From: Karalla daura
Lineage: Eukaryota; Chordata; Actinopteri; Chaetodontiformes; Leiognathidae
NCBI GenBank assembly: GCA_029224185.1
Contig: CM055205.1
Span: 14,393,961-14,457,960 of the forward strand
Reading direction: 5' to 3'
DNA: 64,000 bases
Part shown: piece by piece, positions 13,403-26,029 of the stretch
Layout of the letters: each line of letters begins with the position of its first letter
How positions within the stretch are numbered: position 1 is the first letter of the stretch
The notes under the pieces: model-generated
Database searches by the model: none
Told to the model about the DNA's origin: nothing
What the model saw: only the letters and a program-made list of their open reading frames with translations
Position numbers and translations under genes: made by a program

Positions 13403-14539
13403 GTGTGGAGGATGTATGGGCCATTAAAATAAGTGTAACTATGCTGGAGAGGCTGTGTCACATCATCACTTTTGGAGAAAAGCAAGAGGAAGCAGAAAAA
13501 CACACCTCGAGGAAACTGGAATGGACTCACAAACATGACACGCGTTCAGTCACCAGAAGCACTTTCTGTCTGCGGGGAAAGTAAAGTCGAGTTTCCCAGA
13601 GTCATTTGTAATTAACCCAAGCAAACGTCTCGTCTCAAATATAATTACAGTGGATGTAGAAAAAAGATTTTTTTTTTTTGGGGTGGGATTCTCAGGCTTC
13701 ATTTCCATATTTTCTAGTGTCTCGCGAAATATTCTCCCTCTAATAGGAGGAAAATGCTCAACCGGCTGCTGCTGTTTTAATACCGTTATATGAAATTCTT
13801 TTACAATCTCAGAGGTCGTAAATAACAAACCGGCAGCCATTTTTTTTTAATTATTATTTCCACACGGACCGTAGCAGGCCAACCTCTGCAGAAACAGGTC
13901 GTCCCTCGGGTCAGGAAAGTCGATTTTAAGGAGTTGCGCCTCCGGAAAGTACACGCCGTACTGTAAAAATACATCGCGCTCATTTGCATTTTTTTTTTTT
14001 TTTCTCCCACCTCCACCTCAAAAACCTACTGTGGGACATCCGCAGCTGCGAGAATATTCCCTGTAAAGGTAAATTCCCTCTCACGGAGAGTTTCACCGCA
14101 GTAATATGCATCGCATCCAGATGTCTCAGCCACGGCTGCGGGTTAATTCACATTATTAATGTGTCGAGGATTTTTTTCCCGTCTCGCCGTCATCTCTAAC
14201 CTCGTCTCTGCTGTCGCTCACTCAAACAATCACAACTCCCACTCCCACCTCCTCTGAATAGACACATACAGACAGATTGGACACATCCGAATGATCCCGA
14301 CACCCAATAGTTTCGTCTCTGAAGACAACAACCCCCCCCCCAAACAAAAAAAAAAAATTGCAAAAAGACACTGACAGGTTCACATGAGGGAGTCCTGAGT
14401 AAACAAACGCTGATCCAGAAAGCGCTGATCCAGCCTTTCCCGGGCTCCCCCGATGCAGCCGCTCCCCTCCTCTCTTCATCTGTTCATTAAGGTCAACCTG
14501 ATTTTTTTATTTTTTTCCTTTTGGTGAGAGATGGTGAGG

Positions 14540-14580
14540 AGGAAGAAGAAGAAGAAGAAGAAGAAGAAGAAGAAGAAGAG
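14540..14580 (+). repeat. (GAA)n trinucleotide repeat
   Basis: About 13 AAG/GAA units; a poly-Ser frame on the other strand is an artefact of it. Confidence 0.95.
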
Positions 14581-15356
14581 CAAGATGAGATGTAAGAGGA
14601 TTTGGAGCTAATTAGGGGAGTAGGAGGCGAGAGAAGAAACAGATTAGAAGAGGGAGGAAGAGAAAAGAAACGAAAAAGCAGATGATGGGAGTGAAAAAAA
14701 GTGGGAGAGAGGGAGAGAGAGAGACAGAGAGAGAGGAAGGCAGAGATGGGAAGAGAAGGAGAGCAGGGAGAACCCGGCAAAAGACGGAGTGGGCAGGTGA
14801 ATTTGCTCAGTTAGCTCCCCAGTGTTTAATATCACTCTCCCACTCTTTCTCTCTCCCCCACCTTTGCTGTTGTTCTCGCCCGTCCTTCCTCCTCCCCGTC
14901 CATTTATCCTCCTCTCCATCTCTCTTTAATATCCCCCCACCGCCCCTCCGTCCCTCTGCTCCTCTTTCTTTTTACTCTCTGTTTCCCTCCGTCGACTGAT
15001 TTTCTCTGTTTCACACCTCTGCTATCAGAGGGGACTGGCCAGATGGATGCAGGTGTGTGCGTGTGTGTGTGTGTGTGCGTGTGTGTGTGTGTACGAGGCA
15101 GGAAGAAGGCAGTGCTGCAGAGGCAGAAGAGCATGACTAATCCTCGGGATGCACACACACACACACACACACAAACACAGATTAACACACAAACACACAC
15201 ATACAAACACACACTCTGAAGTTGGCGCTCGCATAAACACCATTTCCCAGCGTTGTGCTGACCTGCCAGTGTACTTAGCTCCTGCCCAGGTAATTTTTCA
15301 TTCAAATTGACCAGGTGCATAAAGATGGCAGCCTCTTGAAAAGGCAGTTTCTGTGC

Positions 15357-15390
15357 TCCCTCCCTCCCTCCCTCCCTCCCTCCCTCCCTC
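15357..15390 (+). repeat. (CCCT)n tetranucleotide repeat
   Basis: About eight CCCT units in pure pyrimidine. Confidence 0.95.
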
Positions 15391-16217
15391 CATCCCGGCC
15401 TGCCTGCATGCACTTCCAGCACTTCCAGCACTTTCCTTACAAATGTACGAACCAAAGCAGAGCGCTCTGAGTTTTAAATGTTGTCGGCTTCATTCATTCA
15501 TTCAGTCATTCATTCATTGTGATTGAATTTCACTTTTCGGATTTGTTTTTGGACGCTTCCTCTCAAGAAGAAATGATCAGTATAGGTACTCTAGTAAATA
15601 TAGTGTGGCAGGAATCACCGCAGGGCTGTAGAGGTGGAATGAAAGGGAGGGCAAAAATAAATAAATAGATAAATAGATAAATAAATAAATACCCTTGATA
15701 GTAGCAGCTATGCAGAGTTGTGGGTGCAGCGAGGAGAGGAAAACCGTGAGATACGTTCACAACCTTCCCTACTTCCTACCCACCAGCTTCTGACTTATTC
15801 TCATCCCATCCTCCTCACACGAAGCGGATCAATGTCCAGCTGTTCCCCTTTGAATTTGAGAAGTCAGTTAAACCCTCCTCATACACCCACAGACGGAGTT
15901 AAAGAATTAGCATACAATGCGGATGCTGTGCGGTCACTAACTACTCACACACACATTCATTGCAAAGTCTTAAACACGTGTTTGTTTTCTCTAATGTTTG
16001 GGACAATCAGCTTAAAATTTTAAATTGGACCTTGGATGAAAATTTACTTTTACTTAGGCTTTGTTATGTATTTGCTCCTCATTCATATCTACTAACTAAC
16101 TAGAGAATCCGAACAGAGATGGAGTGGACTTAAACTACTATCCTCCCTCCTCCGAAGCAGTTTGTATGTCCATTAAGGGAGGCAAATGAATGAATGAGTG
16201 ACAGAATATGCTATATT

Positions 16218-16720
16218 TTGTATGAAAATACCTTGTATGTCCGTTCATGTTGAACAGTGAGATAAGGGACTTGATGGCCAGTCATCAATTTGGAGAAGTC
16301 AGTCGGTCCACACTTTCCTGGTTCTTCCTCAACATCTGATTCATCCTCTGATTCTGGCTCAAACAAACAAGGTTGCATGTGTACAGGCTTCATAGCTCGG
16401 ACCCTCCTGTTACCACTTAGTTAAAGAAAACTAAGCTAAACTTGATCGTGTAGCAAGTCACTTGAGTGTGAGGAAGGCAGCCTCAGAGTCAGAGTGAAAG
16501 TATACAAGTGGTTGCCAGAAAATCATGATCTTTAGATCTTTGCAAAAATGGACTAGAACCATCCCACACTTGAAAATGGAGCTTGTAAAAGAGTATATCT
16601 CCGATGTTCCATAGCTTCTATGTGCATGTAGAGGCAGAGTTTGAGATTGAACGGACCATCCTAGGCCACCTTTACAAGGAATTACAAGGGAAATTAAAGT
16701 GCGATCTCCCCTGTAGCTCT
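16218..16720 (-). repeat. Dispersed repeat family B, longest copy
   Basis: Reads on the - strand as a noncoding block with 'GAAGCTATGGAACAT' and 'TGGCAACCACTTG', then the acidic first exon. It shares these blocks with copies at 3860-4085(-), 18250-18500(-), 22805-23045(+), 27478-27722(-), 56568-56775(+) and 59880-60205(+). Confidence 0.6.
16232..16393 (-). CDS. First-exon-like ORF inside a dispersed repeat (family B)
   Basis: On the - strand an ATG at 16393 opens 54 codons ending in phase 0 at AAG|GTATTT. The peptide starts 'MKPVHMQPCLFEPESEDESD' and is strongly acidic, then continues 'KCGPTDFSKLMTGHQVPYL'. At least two other copies of the same repeat (27480-27510 and 60136-60180) keep the Glu/Ser block, although the start region is frameshifted in the 60-kb copy. 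The 'F-E-P plus acidic' start resembles fish multi-copy proteins with a P2X7 C-terminal-like domain, but that is a weak, remembered resemblance. No downstream exon was found, so it may be a decayed gene or transposon fragment. Confidence 0.3.
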
Positions 16721-17044
16721 ACAGCACAAGTTGGAGAAGCTGTAACCTCCTCCAGAACCCGTGACAACCGCTGCATGTCAGAGCTGTGCCGTTATCTAAA
16801 AATAATGCACATCTTCAGGCTGCGCAGGAAAAGAAGAAAAAAAAAAGAAGTCTGAGGCCAACGGTGGTGAAACGTGGATATTAATATGGATGTCGCATGG
16901 AGTCGTGGTGCGGTGACGGCTGAGGGAGCGTCGCACTGAAACGAGCTCCAGGACGAGTCCAACCACACGTCTGACTGTGACGTGTTGGACACATGGATGC
17001 TGGAGTACCAGCGTGGAGGCATTGTACCAACCGTCTGTCCAACC

Positions 17045-17045
<1 letters not shown>

Positions 17046-17091
<46 letters not shown>
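17046..17091 (+). repeat. (CA)23 microsatellite
   Basis: Pure CA, 46 bp. Confidence 0.97.
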
Positions 17092-17094
<3 letters not shown>

Positions 17095-17455
17095 TGCATG
17101 CATTTTGCAGCTATGTACAAGGCAGAAACAAATCCAGGAAGTGACGACATCTGCTCGTTTTCTGTCGTTTATCTTGCTTCTGGCATGAAGAATAAGAAGG
17201 AGAAGGATGAATTTATCTGTTTTTTTGAGGCCTAATAGTCATAATTCATCAATGAGAAAAGAAAAAAAGGACGTAGAGCTGATTTCAAAAGGTGCTGATG
17301 TTGTTTTATTGAAATGAGATCATGATGTGCCGAGCAGTGGCTCACAGCATGGAGAACAGCTGAATATGTGAGATGAGGAAAAAAATGAGCACAGGGCTGA
17401 ACGGGACGAGGGGAGTGATGACGCTGATGAGGCGGGTCAGTGTGTGCACAGGAAG

Positions 17456-17509
17456 TCGGTTCGGTTCGGTTCAGGTGCGTTTGGTTCGGTTCTGTTCGGT
17501 TCGGTTCAG
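17456..17509 (+). repeat. (GGTTC)n imperfect pentanucleotide repeat
   Basis: About ten GGTTC-type units with two interruptions. Confidence 0.9.
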
Positions 17510-17656
17510 TCCTGGTCATCAACGTGAATCAGTGTTGTTGATGTTGCTAAACTCATCTAGTTGTGAAGTGTAGCAGAATCAATTACACGGCTAGATGCTC
17601 CCAATTAGACTGGGCTGATCAATGTCAGCCAAGATCACTGCATAATCTCTCTCTGT

Positions 17657-17658
<2 letters not shown>

Positions 17659-17720
<62 letters not shown>
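17659..17720 (+). repeat. (CA)31 microsatellite
   Basis: Pure CA, 62 bp, followed by further interrupted CA units to about 17757. Confidence 0.97.
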
Positions 17721-17722
<2 letters not shown>

Positions 17723-17819
17723 CTCAGAAACACACACCACACACGGGCTCACACACAGACTGCATAGATGATTTGATAATTAAATCAATCTGAACAACTA
17801 GAGCTTCACTAATGAAGCA

Positions 17820-17850
17820 ATGATCTCAGATGAATTTCATCTGAGATCAT
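17820..17850. repeat. Near-perfect 31-bp palindrome
   Basis: Arms of 15 bp (ATGATCTCAGATGAA and its reverse complement) separated by one base. Confidence 0.97.
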
Positions 17851-18249
17851 CGAGCGAAGGAAAGTGTGAGGGATAGAGAGAGGGAGAGAGAGGGAGAGAG
17901 AGGGGGAGAGATTGTTGTTTTGATTTTAGTCAGCATTTAGATGCAATAACACCTTACATCCGTGCCTCGCACTCAGACAGCTCAGAGACAGAGAGAGACA
18001 CTCCGAGTGGAGCATGTCAGAGCGAGATGAGAGTGAGAGAAAAGAGCAACAGATAAAAATAAGAAATAATAAAAATACATTTTTACCTCGACTTTGTTGA
18101 AGTGTTTCCCCGACAGGCTTCGGATCCAAGAACATCATCAAGTCCGCATTGACGTTTTAATTTCTGCAAATGGAGATTGAAAAACAGGTGAATCTGAATG
18201 CAAAGAGAACGTGACCTAAAAAAAAAAACATTGTATCACCCCAGGTATC

Positions 18250-18500
18250 AAGAATTTGCTGAGCGCATTTGTTTAGCAAGTTACATACAGTAAAGTCACG
18301 TGATCATTCATATGAGTGGTAGGCCAGGCAGCCTAGATAAATATGATACAGGTCTGTGCATGCTCCCACATCCAGAAATATGATTATAAAACAGCATCTG
18401 AGGCGTTTCAGATGAAACCAGTGTTCCCTAGCTTCTATGCTAACACCAGAGTAGAAAGATAAATCCTCACTTCAACCATCATAGGTCTCCTTTAAAGGCA
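18250..18500 (-). repeat. Dispersed repeat family B copy
   Basis: Contains 'CACGTGATCATTCATA', 'GGCGTTTCAGATGAAACCA' and 'AGCTTCTATGCTAACACCA' in the same order as other reverse-strand copies. Confidence 0.55.
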
Positions 18501-19803
18501 GGCGGTTGTCTCCTCTCGGAGCATCCTTCAGAGGAGAGAGCGCTCAGCCTTGGCAGGAAGCTCAGCTCGGTTCTAGTTTGCAAGCTCAGCTGATAAAACC
18601 TCATTAATCCGCTCGACATTTCGTCCGTCACTGTCCAGCTGATTTCCCCCCTCGGCGGAGTCGAGCGGAGCGACACCTCGGCTCCGTCCCGCTGATGAAA
18701 TCATCACAGCGCCTCTCATAAGGACTGGGACCTGAGAGGAGGCCAGGGGGCAATCAGGAGGAGGAGACGCGTCGACCATCTCGCAGCAGGAGGGTAACAG
18801 CTCTGCATAATGACGCCGCTGGTGTGTGAACTCGTAAAACTGCTCTGGGTCAATCAGCCGCCGCCTCCCGGTGTCGACCCCCGGCAGCAAAAGGAGAAAA
18901 AACAAAAAAGACGGAAAAAAGGGCCGTGATGAGATGTGCTTTTCTGGACGAGTAATATTCTGTTTAACAGCACGGAGGCGAACGTGTTTAGAGGCAAAAT
19001 GATTGCAGATGGTAGACTCTGCTGCAACAGTAGGTTATGATTCAATCTTGATTTAACTATCACAGTGTTTTTCCGCTCTGGTCCGCTGGTGCGTATCTCC
19101 AGCACACAAAGGCAGGAAATACACTTTGACACTCTCACTCCTGAGGGCTGTTTAGAGTCTTTCATCGACCTGAATATGCACATTATTGTAGTGGCTGGAA
19201 TCCGGACTACCAGGGGTCTCAACTAGGAGTCAATCCTGGGTCCTGGGTCCATCGTTTCGGATTTGATGCTAAGTGAATAATCAAGCCTAAAGAAGTGAAC
19301 AAATGTGCAGTATTTCACAGAGATGTTAAGTTTAGAGCCTGAAGAGTACACTATCTTCATCTTCCCTTTACATCTCTTGACACCATACGGAAATCTCCCT
19401 GATATCTGGGGAACCACCGACATGCGATACTGTATACAGTGTATACTGATGCAGCAATACTGTAGCTTTATCTGGTGTTTTCTCACACTCAGCACAAATG
19501 TAGGTGAGTGGTAAGTACATCATTTTAGATGTGCGTGTGAAGTAAATCGCATGAATTGAAATATTCAAAAAACGAAATTGCTTTTTTTTTTGGTTAGTCT
19601 GTTATGGTTTCAGCCACCGTCTCTCTCTCTCTCTCTCTCTCTTATGTGTGCAGGTGTGTGTGTGCATGTGTGAGTGTGTGTATGTGTGTGTGTGTGTGTG
19701 CGGCATGTGTGTACGTCCTGATCTTACCAGTGACAGTTTGATTAAACCGACAGCGATGAAGTCACTCTGTTGCCTGGCTGTGCTCCAACTCTGCGGGGTG
19801 TGT

Positions 19804-19835
<32 letters not shown>

Positions 19836-20108
19836 AGTTTGTTTTAATTGCTAATCACCAATGTGTGTGTGCGTGTGTGTACGTATGTGACTGTGTGTGT
19901 GTGTGTGTGTGGTTTCTTTAACATGCTGCTTTGGCGAGGGAAAAAAAACCCTGATTAATGACATGATCCGTCACCCCGGCGATATGATGATTAACGACAT
20001 GATTCATCACCATGGCGATACGATGGAAATAAAGCCATTAATTCTACTGATCAGATGACAGAGGGGAGGTGATGGGGGTGAGGCAGACAGACAGGCAAGT
20101 TACACGGG

Positions 20109-20113
<5 letters not shown>

Positions 20114-20153
<40 letters not shown>

Positions 20154-20374
20154 AATCTGAGAGGAGGGATATCGACAAATAGAGGAGGGAGGCGAGAAGA
20201 CAGGGAGTGGGAATCGAGGTGGAGGAGGCGATGCTGTGAAGTACAGCAAAGTAAAGGCAGGCGACAAAGGAGTGGAGGACGGGAGGTCTTTAATTGGCAC
20301 TGTCAGTGTCTCCTCTCAGGCTCTGGACAGGACGTCACATCGGCAAGTCTGTCATTTCTGCATTGTGAGGAGAC

Positions 20375-20420
<46 letters not shown>
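20114..20420 (+). repeat. Two (GA)n microsatellites
   Basis: GA tracts at 20114-20149 and 20374-20420 (one interruption), separated by unrelated sequence. Confidence 0.93.
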
Positions 20421-20423
<3 letters not shown>

Positions 20424-20699
20424 TAGAAATGTCATTGTGAACAGCGGGATGATAAAGTTCACCTCCCGTCTCAGACTTAGACAAGCTGCCTGTATCTCAG
20501 TGCTTTTTAACCGCCTGTTGGAGCCCCGACCGATTGAAGAAAATAAAAAAAGAAAAGAAAAGAAAAGAAATTCAACTTGAAATCATCAGCAATACTTTTT
20601 TTAAGGTTCTGGGAATGAATGGTTCTTACCACAACATGCAATAAGGAAGAGCTTACAGCAACTCTCATTTCAATTCAGTATGAGAAGGATTTATTTCCA

Positions 20700-21105
20700 T
20701 CCATATGTCAACTTACCGACTTTGGACCTTGATGGTGTCTGGACAGGTCTCCTGTCCATCACAGGACACACACACACACACACACATAAAAATGCACACA
20801 CACACTTCACTCTCACACTCACATCTAGGTTAATGGGCAATTTATAGCCTCTAATTGACAAGTATGTTTTTGGACTGTGGGAGGAAATTATGGAGCAAAA
20901 CCATGCATGCAAGAGGAGACCATGCAAAGGCCACACTTGCTTTGAGGCAGTATTGCTAATCACATGAAACCACATGGACCCATGTTTCTAGATTTTAGAT
21001 CAAATAGGAATGTGAAATATGGAGAAAACCCACCCATGCATGTGCAGGATGAACATGCAAACTTTTTGTAGTGAGGTGACAGTGCTAACCACTACTCCTC
21101 CATGT
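20700..21105 (-). mobile_element. tRNA-type SINE (family A), two adjoining reverse copies
   Basis: Reverse-strand body: 'GACAGGTCTCCTGTCCATC', an (AC)n block, 'TTTTTGGACTGTGGGAGGAA'. A second piece follows with 'TGGAGAAAACCCACCCATGC' and 'GAACATGCAAACT'. It looks like a tandem or nested pair. Confidence 0.6.
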
Positions 21106-21741
21106 AAAATCTGAGGACAGTTACTCTGTTGGGCTCTTGTACTGCCATAACAACTGGACTAAAGTGGCGTCTGTTTAAGTCTATTTAAAGTGCAGTAATG
21201 ACTGTTCAGGCCCATAAAGTCAGCAGTCTCTGTGTGGTCATTTTCTGCAGAAACAGAGCTTCATTTTTACATGAAACAACTCGTCTGACATCTGATTGTT
21301 TATTAAATGTAATCTGTGAGTGCCAAAATAACATTGGATGAAACCCTCAGTTCACATTTTCACCTTCCGGGACACTGAGATGACCCAAAAAACAAGGCGC
21401 TTCTATATTTCATGGGACCAAAAAGCGTTTTCCATTATTTAAGCAAACATGTTGACCTGCATTTTCTGTCCCCAAATCGATGATAAATAAATAAATGTGA
21501 CATATAGCTGTGTGTGTGTGAGACTTCCTGTCCCCTACTCTACCACCACTACTTGATCCATCCAGATGTTTTATAGTTATATATAAAACACTATATATTA
21601 TAAAACATCAAAGAGTTTCGTTTGACCTGTTTTCCAATAGAAACTTTGCCTCCATCTAAACAGGGAATTGCAGCATTTCATTGTTAGCAGGTCTGTTGCT
21701 CAGACCTAAACGATGCTGCCAAGAAATGTTTACTGGGTATA

Positions 21742-21744
21742 CGT

Positions 21745-21775
<31 letters not shown>

Positions 21776-21927
21776 GGTGTGTGTGTGTGTGTTGCGCCTG
21801 CCAGAGAGTGTGCATCCGTTTTGTGATTGATATGAAAGCAGATTGTTCTGGTGTTTGCTGACAGGTGGCTGTGGAAGGACAAGGGACTTTTGGCTTTCAA
21901 GCTGCTCCTGTGTGATCATGTACGTGC

Positions 21928-21998
<71 letters not shown>
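21742..21998 (+). repeat. Pair of (GT)n microsatellites
   Basis: GT tracts at about 21742-21792 and 21928-21998, both interrupted once by a transition. Confidence 0.93.
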
Positions 21999-22804
21999 CA
22001 ACTGAATGTGTCAAGATGAAGTGTGTTCATGTCTGGCAGATCTCCTGTGTTTATTTACACATGCATGTCTGTGGGTCCCAGTGTGTGTCTGTGCGCGTGT
22101 GTTTGACACCATCTGTGTGTGTGCTTGACGTGTGTGCGTATGAGTGTGTGTGTATGTGTGTAATCACACCTGCCTCTAATGTCGCCCAGTTCTGTCTTTC
22201 AGGAAGTAGGCTGGTGCGTTAGTTGTGATGCTTTCTCCTCCTGGACTTAAGAGAAAGTACAGCGACTCGTCACACACGCTTTAATCAGTGTTTAAGTGTG
22301 TGTGTGTGTGTGTGTGTGGAGATGTGTATTACTTATGAATATGTATACACAGTCATATTCAGGGACCACTAACTGTCATAGTGTAAATCATTATACTCTA
22401 AAGGCCAGATTGGAGTTCTTGTTGTAACAGGTCTCCTAGAAATTAATATAAATATATGTAATGAACCCAAAAGATGGAAACACAACAGTGTCTGTGTGTG
22501 TAGTTCCTTTGAGATGATGCAACTTTCGGTTTTATGGGACAATAAACGCTCTTAGGGTGCTCCGGCTTCAGCAGGCATGTACAGTGATCTAATTAAACAC
22601 TGGACACACAGCAGTGAAACTGCCATCAGCCTTTTTTTGTTACACAACGGTGAGTTAATCATGAGGCAAATAATCACTGTTTGCCTTTCAACACATTCTG
22701 AACACTGAAATAGAACTCGTTTTATCCTTCTCCTGGTTATTTCCCTTCAGTAATACCTACCTTTCTAGCTCTCCTCTGCTCGTCCCGCCACCTCGACGCC
22801 CATT

Positions 22805-23045
22805 TCGCTGCTTTAAAAGGGGACTTAAAATGGTTGAGTGGAGTATTTATCCTTGTCCTTTGGTGCTAGCGTAGAACTTATGGAACATTAGTTTCATCAG
22901 AAACGCCTCAGACGCTACTTTAAAGCCCTTTTACAGTCCTATTTTTAGGAGAGAGAATATTACGCTCTGTTGCTGCACAGACTTTTGTGCCCTCCCATAC
23001 TTATCTGGCAACCACACATAGGCTTTACACTGCTGTCTAACCTGC
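22805..23045 (+). repeat. Dispersed repeat family B copy
   Basis: Forward copy with 'AAAAGGGGACTTAAAATGG', 'TCATCAGAAACGCCTCAGA' and 'CTTATCTGGCAACCACAC'. Confidence 0.6.
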
Positions 23046-23090
23046 CACTCAAAATAAATCATCACATTATACAACAGCTTGCCAAGTGTT

Positions 23091-23167
23091 CCCTTTCCTT
23101 TCCTTTCCTTTCCTTTCCTTTCCTTCCCTTTCCTTTCCTTTCCTTTCCTTTCCTTTCCTTTCCTTTC
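23091..23167 (+). repeat. (CCTTT)n pentanucleotide repeat
   Basis: About 15 units with one short unit in the middle, directly after family B copy 22805-23045. Confidence 0.97.
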
Positions 23168-23521
23168 ATCTCCACTTACCACCTCTGCTATTGTTTCTTT
23201 GCAGCTCATTCTTTCCATCTCTCTCTCTGTCTCTCTTCCTCCTTCTCTCATGTCATCTTCATCACCACAGGTGCCAGAACAGCTGGAGCAAACATTTGCA
23301 AACGCTGGAGAAACGGAGAAACACTGTGATCGAAGCGTTGCTGAGTGCGTCCACAAGTGTCTGTGAGCCACAGACAGTCTGCGATGGAGAGGAGAGAGCG
23401 GAGGAATGCACGTCTGCAAATGTCCCCATATTCATATGCTCAATCGTGCTCGTTTGTGTGTGTGTGTGTGCACCTGTATGTGTGTGTATGTGTGAGTGCT
23501 GACCCACTTTGAGTCTGCCAT

Positions 23522-23522
<1 letters not shown>

Positions 23523-23555
<33 letters not shown>
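23523..23555 (+). repeat. (CAG)11 trinucleotide repeat
   Basis: Eleven CAG units. Translated it gives poly-Ser, poly-Ala or poly-Leu depending on frame and strand, but no supported gene surrounds it. Confidence 0.95.
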
Positions 23556-23559
<4 letters not shown>

Positions 23560-23617
23560 TTGTGCAACAGAGCAGGATGTGCATTTTTTAGCAGCAATAG
23601 TCTCCTGCGCTCTGCAC

Positions 23618-23655
<38 letters not shown>

Positions 23656-25434
23656 GAGAGACTGATCAGACCCTGCACTTTCCTGCTTGGACCATTGTAT
23701 GTCTCGATTTTCTACCACATTGTAAACATAAATACTGTCTATACATTTCTATGTATTCCCTCTATTCCGCCTTCTTTCTAGACATTTTATTTTCAATAAT
23801 CCTTTTTCTAATTTGTCTTCCCGTTGCAGCTCTGAAGAGCGTGTTACCCCACTTGTCTGAGTGTGTAAAAAATAAAACCTATTTTTAAATCCCGTCGTTG
23901 GTTTCTCGACACAGTAAAAGCTACCGGATCACATTCCCCCGGCGCCGCTTTACATAAAGCAACAAATAAAAATGCAATAAAAGTTTAAATGGCAGAATTA
24001 CACAATTTAACAACTAGGCTCCAAAACTGGGACCAACCATGAATAAATTACCGAAAAAGGGAAATTGTAGATTTATTTCCTGCAGCATCGTTTTTTTTAT
24101 ATATAACTGAAATGTTACATCACAGCGTAGACTGGAATAGGGTGAAAACAGTTTGCTCACTTTTCCAAAAATCGATCATGAAAGTGATTAAAAGGTTCAG
24201 AAAAAAACAACCTGAGATCATTATCATGACGTTGCATCCACTCGATGCCTCTGAACAAGCTCTAAACTACTTAATACTATGGTATTCCACCTCTAACTAC
24301 CGGATGGGATGTTTAAAACCTCCATTAAAAAGTGATGCAGGGGCGTCGCACGTTAAACGCTGAGCTGTGTCTTACAGTGTGTATAACGCGTGTAACCCTG
24401 CGTGCGGGTCAGCAGAGCCCGGGCTTCGTGCCGTGCTGGAGGAGGAGGAGGAGGAGGAGGAGGAGGCAGGCGGAGGGGCATGATGCAGCACCGTGTAGCA
24501 GCAAATGAAAAACTGAATGACTTTAATATTTAAAGTTGCCTCTGCCGGCGTGAAAGTAAAATGCCTCGGCATCCTGGAGGAAATGTGAGCACAGAAATAA
24601 GAGCCCCGAACTGTCGTACTCTCACACGCTCTGGAATCAAACGGCCTTCTTGTCGACGTAGGAATACGTTAAGAAACCACTGCTGACGCCACTCGAGCTA
24701 CATCTTAACTTTTACCAACTTATAACATAAGTAAATATGTGAATTTATGATACTGCAAAAGAATGTGTTGATTTGGTGCGGGGGGGGGGTTGGTCTCAGG
24801 TTGATCTCATTCTTCAACAATGTTACCAAGTGCATCATGGTGGAAATAAGAATCCAGACTGAAAAAATGTGGGAAAAAAATAGGCAAAAATCTCTGCAAC
24901 TCTACAGTTTGTTTTACTGTTGGAAATCTACATTTCTTCACACAGGTGCTGACACACACACACACACAAACACACATGCACATGCCCACATACACTCCTA
25001 CACAGATATATATACATATACATGTACATATACATACATACATACATACATGTAGATGTTGAGGTATTCAGACTGTGTGTCTGCATCATTGTACTGCTTA
25101 AAGACACATACACACAGAATGAATAATGCAAACCTATATACACGCGTCTCTATATTTCCAACACTCAGAAAGAAACTAATCACAGAGTGAGTCATCGGAC
25201 GAGGATTACTCCCCTCTTCCTCTTCTCTACTCTTTTCCCTGATCCCTTCTTCGCTCTTCTTCTCCTCCTCCCATCCTCCCCTCTTCGTCGCTTCTTCTCC
25301 TCTTCTCTTGACTTCGTCTCTTCCACTCCAGTAATGGCCTCATCATGTATATTCTATGAGAGATAAAAGCAGGGGGGAGCAACAATAGGCCACCATGCAT
25401 GTGTGCGTGTTTGTGTATGTGTGTGTGTCTGTGC

Positions 25435-25435
<1 letters not shown>

Positions 25436-25490
<55 letters not shown>

Positions 25491-25803
25491 AAGAGAGAGA
25501 GTGAGAGAGAGAGGTGGGGTGAGTCAAACAGACGGCTAATGGTTTTCCTTTAATAAACCGCTGTACTGCTCTTGGATGATTTCACCTTCACACGCAAACA
25601 CGCAGCCGTGACTAAGATTAGCCTGAGGATAAACACAGCAATAAACAGATGAGGAGATGAAGAGGAGGAGGAGGAGGAAGAGGAGAGAAGAACAGAAGAG
25701 AAGAGAAGAGAGAGAGGGGGAGAAGAGGAGCAGGAGAGGAGAGACCATCACAGCTGTAATTTCACATCCTTACATCATTCATCTCTCCTGTCCGGGGAAC
25801 TTC

Positions 25804-25854
<51 letters not shown>

Positions 25855-25890
25855 TGTGTGTGTGTGTGTCTGTGTCTGTGTCTGTGTGCG
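25436..25890 (+). repeat. (GT)n, (GA)n and (GT)n cluster
   Basis: GT at 25438-25479 passes into GA to about 25512. A GGA/GAA-rich purine stretch follows at 25645-25742, and then a GT tract at 25806-25887. Confidence 0.92.
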
Positions 25891-26029
25891 TCATGCCTCC
25901 TGCTCTGCATGTGCTTGTGTTAATGCACATTCTTCTCACAGGTGTCAGTTTGTCTCCACCTGTTTCTCCGTAGCACGATTTCCAACACCATCACTTCAGC
26001 TGAAAGGTGGAGCTCTCCCAGATCCACAT

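Larger units (their letters stand above)
6437..16217. other. Long noncoding stretch, intergenic or intronic
   Basis: AT-rich spacer with simple repeats, including GA tracts at 11440-11462 and 11675-11720 and GT/CA tracts at 8545-8568, 10801-10823, 11142-11180 and 15053-15200. One SINE at 9855-10115. No protein family recognised. Confidence 0.55.

Noticed and set aside
14904..15455. 183-codon - strand frame
   Set aside because: Consists largely of Gly-Arg-Glu, Val-Cys and Thr-His translations of (CCCT)n, (GT)n and (CA)n. No domain and no splice context.
22931..23419. 162-codon - strand frame
   Set aside because: Half of it is Lys-Gly-Lys-Glu-Arg translation of the (CCTTT)n array and the rest overlaps a family B repeat.
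23509..23781. Poly-Ser protein from the CAG tract
   Set aside because: The Ser/Ala/Leu runs come from the (CAG)n itself; no exon structure supports a gene.
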